Source of the DNA: Victivallales bacterium
GTDB lineage: Bacteria > Verrucomicrobiota > Lentisphaeria > Oligosphaerales > Oligosphaeraceae
Length of the DNA: 6,114 nucleotides
Reading direction: 5' to 3'
Assembly: GCA_017458805.1 (NCBI GenBank)
Contig: JAFTAC010000283.1
Span: forward strand, 1-6,114
The notes beneath the pieces were generated by a model that saw only the letters and a list, made by a program, of their open reading frames with translations, was not told the origin of the DNA and made no database searches. The translations under genes and the position numbers were made by a program. Below are positions 1 through 6,114 of the stretch, piece after piece. The stretch's first letter is position 1, and the number at the start of each line of letters is the position of its first letter.

Positions 1-2147
1 CAAGGCCCAAGGGTGCGAACAACTCCCAGCAGCAGAGATACAATCTGCTTAGGAAGCTGTCAGAGCGTGGAAAGCAACTGGTGCTCCTGACGGCAACGCC
101 CCACAGTGGCCAGGCAGAGGAGTTCCAGTCAATCCTGGGGCTTTTGAAGCCGGAGTTTGAAAGCTATGAACTACAAACCCCAAAAGAACGCGAGGAGCTG
201 TCCCACTATTTCATTCAGCGGCGACGTGCCGACATTATTCATTATCTTGGCGGCGAGACGGTCTTTCCAAAGCGTGTTCAGCTGGAGAACAACGAATACG
301 ACTTTGCCCCTGAGTATCGTGAGCTCCTTTCCGACATCATCGAATACATCAAGAACGGTGTCAGCCAGATGACCACCGCAGACAAACGCAAACACAGGTA
401 TCTCTATTGGGACTTGCTGGCTTTGATGAGAGGTGTCATGTCAAGCCCTGCATCTGGCATCAGTATGCTCCAGAACAAAATCAGCAAGGGAGTTGATACC
501 TCTGCCGATGGAGATTCGGAGGAAGTCACCCGTGTATTCGTCTTCAATGACCAACTGAAGGATATGCTGAACGCAGACGATGTCGTGCCAGAGGCATACG
601 AGACAGTCAGTCTTGCGGACAAGAGCAAATTCCGCTCGTTCATCAAGACCTTGGAGCATATCAGGGAAACGGATTCAGACAACAAGGTGAAGGCTGCGCT
701 GGAATATGTGAAGTTTGCGCTGGACAGCGGCATGAACCCAATTGTCTTCTGCCAGTATATCCAGACCGCAGAGTATGTTGGAGCATATATCTCTGAGCAC
801 CTGAAGACAAACAAAAAAACAAAGAAAGTCGTTGTGGACACCATCACAAGCCGCCTCTCGGACGAGGAGAGGAAAATGAAGATTGATGAGCTTGCGGCAA
901 ATGAGCGTCATGTCCTGGTTTGCACGGACTGCCTCTCCGAAGGCGTCAATTTGCAGACTGGATTCGATGCAGTGATACATTACGACCTGCCGTGGAATCC
1001 TAACCGAATGGAACAGCGCAATGGACGCATCGACCGATTCGGGCAGACATCGGCGGAAGTCCTTATCTCCACAATGCACAGCAGCAACAATCCTGTCGAT
1101 GACATCGTCCTCAACGTCCTTTACAAAAAACAGGAGGAAATCAAGAAAAAACTTGGCGTATATCTGCCCATCGCCGACAATGACGCATCCCTGATGGAGG
1201 CCATCATGGAGCGCCTTTTGAAGTCCAGTGCGCAGCCACGACAGCTTGAGTTTAATTTCGCGGATGACGAGGAGTTCCAGGCACAATTCGAGAAGGAGCG
1301 CGAACTCCAAATCAAGAGGCTGGAGGATAGCGAGAAGATTTCCCACACCTACTTTGCCCATAACACCAAGCAGATGGACCCCACACGTCTGAACGCCTCC
1401 CTGCAAGAGGCGCGTCAGGTAATCGGCGGGGTGGAGGACACCTGTGACTTCGTGGTGCAGGAACTGATGCATGTAAATGTGAATGTCAGGAAGGATGCAG
1501 AATTGTGCTACAGTTTCCTGAGAACCGAACTGCCGGCCAACCATCAGCACTACTTCCCCTCTTCTGGCAACACCGTGAAGATTTCCTTCGCATCGCCAAC
1601 CCCAAGGGGCTACACCTACATCGGACGCAACCACACGTTCGTCGAAGACCTTTCCAGAGGCGTTGTCAATGACTCCGTCAACGGTGGCGAACTTGCCGCG
1701 TGTCGTGCCATGGTTCTGGAGACGGCAGACGTGTTGAAGAAAACGACAGTGCTCCTCATGCGCGTCCGCAGCGTCATTAAGGACAGGAAAAATCCCGACC
1801 GCCAGCTTGTGGGCGAGGAAATGATATTCGTCGGATACAGGGGGAATATTGAGAACCATGAGTATCTCTCCCAAGAGGAATGTCAAAAACTGTTTCTGGA
1901 CGCGAAGGCGTCGGGCAACGTGGAGGCAGTCGCCCAAAAGCAGATTTTCGATCGTTCGACACAGTGGATTAACGATGAACAGACCTTGCGGCTTCATACC
2001 GACGCCATCGCCCTTGAGAGAGCACAGCATCTTGTCGAAGCCTACTCGCAATACCGCACCTACCTCACTGCCGCAGAGTATCAAGTGGTGGAACCTGTCC
2101 TCCCGATGGACGTGATTGCCGCTTACGTTTTTATCCCCAAAATCTGA
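1..2147 (+). CDS. drmD: SNF2-family helicase, DISARM DrmD type (5' end missing)
   Basis: This is an ATP-dependent DNA translocase/helicase of the SNF2 superfamily 2 type, cut by the left edge. The first full codon is at 3, and the frame is open from there to TGA 2145-2147 (714 residues). The GTG at 81 is internal and not a start, because the upstream codons continue the family sequence (QQQRYNLLRKL before the motif). Visible motifs are TATPHSG (90-110, motif III), QRRRADI (216-236), a helicase-C strand IVFCQY (741-758), CTDCLSEGVNLQ near 921-956 (motif V) and QRNGRIDRFGQ (1014-1046, motif VI with arginine fingers). Walker A and DEAH lie upstream, outside the window. About 365 residues follow motif VI; they begin with a charged helical stretch (about 1120-1340), and I do not recognise a domain in the rest. 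The QRRRADI and RYLYWDLLALMRGVMSSPA segments resemble DrmD rather than generic SNF2 remodellers. The next gene, a DrmMI-like methylase 6 bases downstream, supports a class 1 DISARM operon. The part seen looks intact. Another phage-defence SNF2 helicase paired with a methylase remains possible. Confidence 0.85.
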   Translation, partial: RPKGANNSQQQRYNLLRKLSERGKQLVLLTATPHSGQAEEFQSILGLLKPEFESYELQTPKEREELSHYFIQRRRADIIHYLGGETVFPKRVQLENNEYDFAPEYRELLSDIIEYIKNGVSQMTTADKRKHRYLYWDLLALMRGVMSSPASGISMLQNKISKGVDTSADGDSEEVTRVFVFNDQLKDMLNADDVVPEAYETVSLADKSKFRSFIKTLEHIRETDSDNKVKAALEYVKFALDSGMNPIVFCQYIQTAEYVGAYISEHLKTNKKTKKVVVDTITSRLSDEERKMKIDELAANERHVLVCTDCLSEGVNLQTGFDAVIHYDLPWNPNRMEQRNGRIDRFGQTSAEVLISTMHSSNNPVDDIVLNVLYKKQEEIKKKLGVYLPIADNDASLMEAIMERLLKSSAQPRQLEFNFADDEEFQAQFEKERELQIKRLEDSEKISHTYFAHNTKQMDPTRLNASLQEARQVIGGVEDTCDFVVQELMHVNVNVRKDAELCYSFLRTELPANHQHYFPSSGNTVKISFASPTPRGYTYIGRNHTFVEDLSRGVVNDSVNGGELAACRAMVLETADVLKKTTVLLMRVRSVIKDRKNPDRQLVGEEMIFVGYRGNIENHEYLSQEECQKLFLDAKASGNVEAVAQKQIFDRSTQWINDEQTLRLHTDAIALERAQHLVEAYSQYRTYLTAAEYQVVEPVLPMDVIAAYVFIPKI

Positions 2148-2156
2148 TGCACCATG
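2145..2156 (+). other. drmD-drmMI junction: TGA, six bases, ATG
   Basis: The helicase ends with TGA at 2145-2147 and the methylase starts with ATG at 2154. Only six bases (TGCACC) separate them, so the genes are almost certainly co-transcribed and probably translationally coupled. No purine-rich Shine-Dalgarno sequence is present in the preceding 20 bases, as is common in Bacteroidota. Both genes use the same reading frame. An overlapping ATG at 2147 is in another frame and does not lead into the methylase. Confidence 0.75.
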
Positions 2157-5100
2157 GACTACACTAGCATACACATATTCGGTCATTTTCTTTCTGATGA
2201 CATCCTGCACGCCGTTGAGCGGGATAGCACGCTCGTTGGAAACCGTGAGCAGGACTTTGGGCTTGACTCTTCTGTGCAGAATGCCATTGACTATGCGTGG
2301 AGTTCCCTCAGAAATGACTGGAGGTACTTCAAGGAGCGCAGCATGGTCAATGACCCGTATGGCACAAGGCGTTCCCGCGACCTGATGGAACGCTTCTTGA
2401 CAAGTCTTGGATATGCCTTCTTCAGGCAAAATGGCAATATCTTCATCAATGGCGTCGGCTATGACATTACGTATCTGTGCGGCGATTTGAAGGATTTGCC
2501 CATTATCGTCATCGGCGACAGGACAGGGGATGCCGAGATTGACACCCTGGACAAGTGCTCCCTTGACTATAGGGCAAAAGGCGCACAGAGGAAGAAGTCT
2601 CCCCACGCCACAATGCTTGAGTACCTGAGCAACACGGAGAATGTCTATGGCATTGTGGCCAACGGAAAGGTGCTCCGCATCATCCGCAACACGGGGCAGC
2701 TTGTCAAACTGACCTACATTGAGTTTGACCTTCAGCGTATGCTGGAGGAGGACAAGTACACCGAATTCTGCCTCATGTTCCGTCTGCTCCATTCGACCCG
2801 TTTCCGCGTGTCGGGGGATGAGCCTTGCGTGATGGAGCGGTACTTCAACATGAGCATCGAGAGCGGCAACCGCATTCGCGACGGCCTCTCGCTGGCTGTC
2901 CAGCGTGCCATGGAAACAATTGGCTGTGCCGCAATTCAAGGCAATGGCATCGGCAACGATGCGTTGCGCACTGCCATCATAGACGGCCTCCTCTCGCCCG
3001 AATACTTCAACAAGGAGCTAATTCATTTCATCTACAGGCTGCTTTTCCTGTTCATCATTGAGGAGCGGAATCTGGTCTATCAAATCCCCTCTCCTGAACA
3101 TCCCGAATACAAAAAACTCTGCAAGTTGCAGGAAATCTACCAACAGTTCTACGCGGCATCAAGACTGCGTCAGAAGAGCGAACAGGCCTATCTGCGCCAG
3201 AAACAGTATCACGACCTGTGGGACGGCTTGATGGACACTTTCCGCCTATTTGAGAATGAGGCCTTCGGCGAGCCTCTTGGGATAAAGCCCCTCGGCGGTG
3301 TGCTGTTCAACTCGGAGACGTTGAAGTACCTGAAGCGGTGTACCATCTCCAATGCCATGCTTCTGGAGGCGTTCAGCGCATTGAATGAGTTCAGGGACGA
3401 GCGTCAGCAGCTGGTCAAGATAAACTACTCTTCTCTGGACGTGGAGGAGTTCGGTTCCGTCTATGAGGGCATCCTGGAAATGCGCCCATTCATCACCCAA
3501 GGAACAACTCCAAATGCTTGGGAGTTCGGCTATGTTGGCGGACTTGACCGCAAGAGCACCAGCAGCTACTATACGCGTCCAGACCTCGTTCAGAGCCTCG
3601 TCAAGACAACGTTGGTTCCCGTCATTGAGAAGATGCTGACTGAGCACAAAAACACCGATGAGAAGATCAAGGCCCTCCTGAACATGAAGGTCTGCGACGC
3701 CGCCAGCGGTTCAGGGCACATCGTCCTGGCCATGGCGCGAACTATCGCCTGGTATGTGTGTGTACTCAGGACGGGCGAGGACAATCCAGCCTCACTTGAC
3801 TACCGCGAGGCATTGCGCGAGGTCATCCAGAGGTGCGTCTATGCGGTGGACTACAACCCCGATGCCGTGGAACTGTGCAAGGTGGTTCTTTGGATTGAAG
3901 GCTACTGCGCGGGCAAGCCCCTCTCGTTTCTCAACCATCACATCCGCTGCGGCAATTCGGTGGTCGGCGTCACCAATCTTGACGTCCTTCTCGAAGGCGT
4001 GCCGAAGGAAGCCTTCATGGCAGTGGATAAGGACGTTTTGAAGGAAATATGTCGTGTGAATCAGGAGGCGATTGATGAAGTCAAAGAAAAAAGCTCCAAG
4101 CAAAAGGATAATTATGAGCCGTTATTTCCCAGCGACTTTGAAATTGAGCATATTGACAGCGAGCAGATTAGCCTAGCCAACAGCGTCAAGGAAATCTCCT
4201 CACTGCCGGAAAACTCGCTTTTGGAGGAGCTGACAAAGCAGAAGCGATGGGAGGACCTGATGGCCTCGCCGCGCGTCGAATGTCTGCGCCGTGCGTGCGA
4301 CATCTTCACCTACGCCTTTTACCATCAGTTCACGGCTGACGATGTGCAAGGCGCATTTGAAGGCATTACCTACAAACTGCCCGATATTCCCTACACACGA
4401 ACCATGTTTCACGCCCTGGAGGAGATAAAGCACCTTGGGGAGCCGAACAGTGGGTTTACGCCCTTTTCTGACAACTTCAAGGCACACCTTGCCGAGGTTG
4501 CCAACCATTATCGTTTCTTCCACTGGTGCGTCGAGTTCCCCGAAGTCTTCGCCGCCAACGGTGGCTTCGATGTGATGTGCGGTAATCCCCCGTGGGATAA
4601 GATTAAACTGGAGGACAAGAAGTGGTTTGAACAACATGGTCGCACTGATATTGTCAATGCTGGCACTGCGGCCCAACGCAAGAGAATGATAGATAACCTT
4701 CTGCATACAGCACCAGAGCTTTATGAAGAGTATGGCAAAGCATTGGCAGACGCAGAGGCACAAAGTCGCTTTGTCCGTTTTGCAAACCGTTTTGAATTAA
4801 CTGCCACAGGCGATATAGACCTTTATCCGCTCTTTGCTGAATTGTGTCTTTCTTTAAGCCGAGAAGCCTGGGGACTTGTGCTGCCGACAGGTATTGCCAT
4901 TAATGACAGCAACAAAGACTTCTTTGCAACACTTGTTGATGAGAACCGATTGATTTCACTATACGACTTTGAAAACAAAGAAGCATTGTTCGACATTCAT
5001 CGAATGTTTAAGTTCTGCCTGCTTACCGCTGGAAAAGCTCAAGATAAGCCGCGGACTGTTAGCGGAGGTTTCTATTTGACACGTATTGACCACTTATTGG

Positions 5101-5723
5101 ATTCCAATCGCATATACACGCTTCAAACCAGCGACTGCGCTTTATTGAATCCGAACTCAAAGACCTGCCCCGTGTTCCGTACCAGTCGTGATGCTATACT
5201 GACGACCAAAATCTATCGTCGTGCAAAGGTTCTGATGAACGAGCAGACTGGTGAGAATCCGTGGAATGTCAAATTTGGTAGTATGATTCACATGTCTAAT
5301 GACTCCCATTTTTTCCGCACATACAAGCAGCTTATTTCTGATGGGGCTTTGCTCGAAGGCAATGTATTCACGCAGGATGATGAAACATATGTGCCGCTTT
5401 ATGAAGGCAAGATGATTTGGCATTACAATCACCATTATGGGACATGGCCAACCACGGGCGAGCGGCCTAATACCATTGAAACTCCTTCCCTAAGTGAACT
5501 GGCCAATCCCGAAGGCTGCATAATGCCCTGGTACTGGGTTCCTCTGTCAGAAGTGAAAAACAGACTTGTCAAGAAAAACGGGAAAAATGAAGTAATCTGG
5601 AAATGGGAACATAATTATTTGACAGGATTTCGTGATATAACCAATGCCACAAATGAGCGTACTTTTGTGGTTTCTCTCTTATATGGAAGCATAGGTGTTG
5701 GCAACAGCACAACACTACGTTAG
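2154..5723 (+). CDS. drmMI: Eco57I/PglX-type adenine-N6 DNA methyltransferase, DISARM DrmMI type, ended early by an in-frame TAG
   Basis: This is a predicted SAM-dependent adenine-N6 DNA methyltransferase, the self-marking enzyme of a DISARM-like system. The reading frame gives 1189 residues. Residues 1-300 are an N-terminal region without a nuclease motif that I can see. Residues 431-441 contain FGSVYEGIL and 467-475 KSTSSYYTR, both typical just before the SAM site. Motif I is DAASGSG (515-521, bases 3696-3716), the acidic motif is VDYNPDAVEL (565-574), and IRCGNSVVG is at 597-605. FHWCVEFPEVF (779-789) precedes the catalytic NPPW (811-814, bases 4584-4595). GDIDLYPLFAE and LYDFENKEALF follow, then the recognition region with LYEGKMIWH and FRDITNATNERT. 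ATG 2154 is the first start after the helicase stop; no Shine-Dalgarno sequence precedes it. The product stops at TAG 5721-5723, just after GVGNS, although the same frame afterwards encodes the family's normal C-terminus, so at least 130 residues are lost. All catalytic motifs are kept. Activity of the truncated form is uncertain. A PglX/BREX or orphan type II-like methylase is the alternative, but the helicase neighbour favours DISARM. Confidence 0.85.
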   Translation: MDYTSIHIFGHFLSDDILHAVERDSTLVGNREQDFGLDSSVQNAIDYAWSSLRNDWRYFKERSMVNDPYGTRRSRDLMERFLTSLGYAFFRQNGNIFINGVGYDITYLCGDLKDLPIIVIGDRTGDAEIDTLDKCSLDYRAKGAQRKKSPHATMLEYLSNTENVYGIVANGKVLRIIRNTGQLVKLTYIEFDLQRMLEEDKYTEFCLMFRLLHSTRFRVSGDEPCVMERYFNMSIESGNRIRDGLSLAVQRAMETIGCAAIQGNGIGNDALRTAIIDGLLSPEYFNKELIHFIYRLLFLFIIEERNLVYQIPSPEHPEYKKLCKLQEIYQQFYAASRLRQKSEQAYLRQKQYHDLWDGLMDTFRLFENEAFGEPLGIKPLGGVLFNSETLKYLKRCTISNAMLLEAFSALNEFRDERQQLVKINYSSLDVEEFGSVYEGILEMRPFITQGTTPNAWEFGYVGGLDRKSTSSYYTRPDLVQSLVKTTLVPVIEKMLTEHKNTDEKIKALLNMKVCDAASGSGHIVLAMARTIAWYVCVLRTGEDNPASLDYREALREVIQRCVYAVDYNPDAVELCKVVLWIEGYCAGKPLSFLNHHIRCGNSVVGVTNLDVLLEGVPKEAFMAVDKDVLKEICRVNQEAIDEVKEKSSKQKDNYEPLFPSDFEIEHIDSEQISLANSVKEISSLPENSLLEELTKQKRWEDLMASPRVECLRRACDIFTYAFYHQFTADDVQGAFEGITYKLPDIPYTRTMFHALEEIKHLGEPNSGFTPFSDNFKAHLAEVANHYRFFHWCVEFPEVFAANGGFDVMCGNPPWDKIKLEDKKWFEQHGRTDIVNAGTAAQRKRMIDNLLHTAPELYEEYGKALADAEAQSRFVRFANRFELTATGDIDLYPLFAELCLSLSREAWGLVLPTGIAINDSNKDFFATLVDENRLISLYDFENKEALFDIHRMFKFCLLTAGKAQDKPRTVSGGFYLTRIDHLLDSNRIYTLQTSDCALLNPNSKTCPVFRTSRDAILTTKIYRRAKVLMNEQTGENPWNVKFGSMIHMSNDSHFFRTYKQLISDGALLEGNVFTQDDETYVPLYEGKMIWHYNHHYGTWPTTGERPNTIETPSLSELANPEGCIMPWYWVPLSEVKNRLVKKNGKNEVIWKWEHNYLTGFRDITNATNERTFVVSLLYGSIGVGNSTTLR

Positions 5724-5750
5724 GTAGAGTGTGCTGTGGCCAACACCTAT
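5691..5750. repeat. Near-perfect inverted repeat with a premature TAG in its loop
   Basis: The left arm 5691-5711 (begins ATAGGTGTTGGC) pairs with the right arm 5730-5750 (ends GCCAACACCTAT). Twenty of 21 positions are complementary; the only mismatch is A5703 against G5738. The loop is 5712-5729 (18 bases) and contains the stop codon 5721-5723. The whole structure is 60 bases inside the methyltransferase coding frame. It is not a normal intrinsic terminator: no run of T follows the right arm. The left arm encodes the family-like IGVGNS, so it is probably native. The right arm encodes VANTY, which I do not recognise, so it may be the copied side. Confidence 0.9.
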
Positions 5751-5762
5751 ATGTTGGCAACA
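5696..5762. repeat. 11-base direct repeat TGTTGGCAACA flanking the hairpin loop and right arm
   Basis: TGTTGGCAACA occurs at 5696-5706 and again, identical and in the same orientation, at 5752-5762. The 11-mer is itself almost self-complementary (one central mismatch). A third, inverted and slightly different copy lies at 5735-5745 within the right arm. The offset between the direct copies is 56 bases, so deletion between them would shift the frame and does not restore the gene. The cluster offers microhomology for strand switching during replication. Confidence 0.8.
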
Positions 5763-6114
5763 ATTTCTTCGCTTGTCTTCGATTATGTCGCTAGGCAGAA
5801 AATTGGCGGTAGCCACGCCAGCATTAGTTTTGTCAAACAGTTCCCAGTCCTTTCTCCAGAGCAGATTCCAGCCGAATTAACCATGCCCATCGTCTCCCGT
5901 GTGGCGAAACTCTGCTATTTCAACCACGACTTGGACGGTTGGGCGGAGGAGTTATGGGAGGAACTGACGCCTGAGCAGCGGACGGAGTTGCCTGAACTTG
6001 GCAAAAAGGAGTGCTTCATCTATGAACCCGACAAGCGGGCCGTCTGGCAGGCTGAGCTGGATGCCATCTTTGCCCACCTCTACGGGCTGACCACCGAGGA
6101 GCTCCGCTACATCC
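5724..6114 (+). pseudogene. drmMI: Detached C-terminal part of the DrmMI-type methyltransferase (runs off the right edge)
   Basis: These 130 codons are in the same frame as the gene before them and have no stop up to the window end. They encode what the family normally carries after the GVGN segment: SSLVFDYVARQKIGG (from about 5766), an ISFVKQFPVLSP stretch, then a helical tail ending in AELDAIFAHLYGLTTEELRYI, the usual close of DrmMI/Eco57I-like methylases. Only a few tens of residues should be missing beyond the edge. Possible restart codons in frame are GTG 5736 and ATG 5751; the latter lies directly after the right arm of the inverted repeat, and neither has a clear ribosome site. I call it a separated fragment of one gene rather than a new gene. 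If TAG 5721 is a sequencing error or is read through, it belongs to a single protein of more than 1320 residues, which matches the usual family size. Confidence 0.8.

Larger units (their letters stand above)
4600..5870 (+). other. AT-richer target-recognition segment of the methyltransferase
   Basis: Hand counts of 60-base lines give GC of 58% (2881-2940) and 53% (3841-3900) before this stretch. Inside it they give 45% (4801-4860), 35% (4921-4980), 38% (5281-5340) and 42% (5641-5700), and afterwards 62% (5941-6000). The change starts soon after the NPPW motif and ends shortly after FDYVARQKIGG, so it coincides with the part that in Eco57I/PglX-type enzymes reads the DNA target. I infer that this module may have been exchanged by recombination between related methylase genes. 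The borders are approximate. Confidence 0.55.

Noticed and set aside
813..819. A7 tract as a slippage-based phase-variation site in the helicase gene
   Set aside because: The tract is short, encodes ordinary lysine/asparagine codons, and the frame is intact through it.
675..2939. A 754-codon open frame on the minus strand spanning both genes
   Set aside because: It lies opposite two clearly recognisable genes and crosses their junction. Its translation is rich in Cys, His and Val with no family motif, so it is a codon-usage shadow.
2154..3060. Nuclease domain at the N-terminus of the methylase (type IIG-like restriction enzyme)
   Set aside because: I looked for a PD-(D/E)XK pattern around the GYDITYLCGD and PIIVIGDRTGD segments and found no convincing catalytic D...ExK arrangement.
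5721..5723. TAG as a sense codon in a recoded genome (for example TAG = Gln as in some gut phages)
   Set aside because: It is the only TAG in about 2000 codons of this frame; a recoded genome would be expected to use TAG more often. The helicase ends normally with TGA.
5711..5730. Tiny invertible phase switch
   Set aside because: The loop is too short for usual site-specific inversion, and the inverted loop also gives an in-frame TAG (at 5724).
5691..5760. Intrinsic transcription terminator
   Set aside because: The hairpin is strong, but no T-run follows the right arm, and coding sequence of the same protein continues on the other side.

Overview
The window (6114 bases) carries two consecutive plus-strand genes of what looks like a class 1 DISARM anti-phage defence operon. 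The first is the C-terminal two thirds of a SNF2-family helicase (drmD type). The second is a large Eco57I/PglX-type adenine-N6 DNA methyltransferase (drmMI type). Both assignments come from recognising family motifs by eye, since no database search was possible. The organism cannot be fixed from this sequence. The lack of a Shine-Dalgarno sequence before the methyltransferase start and the moderate GC content would fit Bacteroidota, for example a gut Prevotella/Bacteroides relative. That is only a weak inference.

Layout: positions 1-2147 hold the helicase, entering the window just after its DEAH region, with later motifs TATPHSG, QRRRADI, CLSEGVNLQ and QRNGRIDRFGQ intact. After six bases, 2154-5723 hold the methyltransferase, with SAM-binding motif DAASGSG, catalytic NPPW and a target-recognition region. 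The methyltransferase reading frame is cut by an in-frame TAG at 5721-5723. The same frame then runs open to the end of the window and encodes the expected C-terminal part of the family (FDYVARQKIGG, then a helical tail). There is no space for non-coding genes; the only intergenic stretch is 6 bases. No tRNA, rRNA, CRISPR array or insertion sequence is visible.

The most unusual point is at 5691-5750. A near-perfect inverted repeat (20 of 21 pairs, 18-base loop) sits inside the methyltransferase gene and places the premature TAG in its loop. Arms this long are very unlikely by chance. Together with a repeated 11-mer on both sides they suggest a hairpin-templated (template-switch) mutation, an assembly or amplification artefact, or a deliberate on/off or recoding structure. 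The target-recognition part of the methyltransferase (about 4600-5870) is also clearly AT-richer than the rest, as if exchanged by recombination.

How the genes would work together: in DISARM the methyltransferase marks host DNA while the helicase and the DrmA/DrmB/DrmC proteins restrict unmodified incoming DNA. If the stop is real and not read through, the modification arm of this system is truncated. drmA, drmB and drmC would be expected outside the window.
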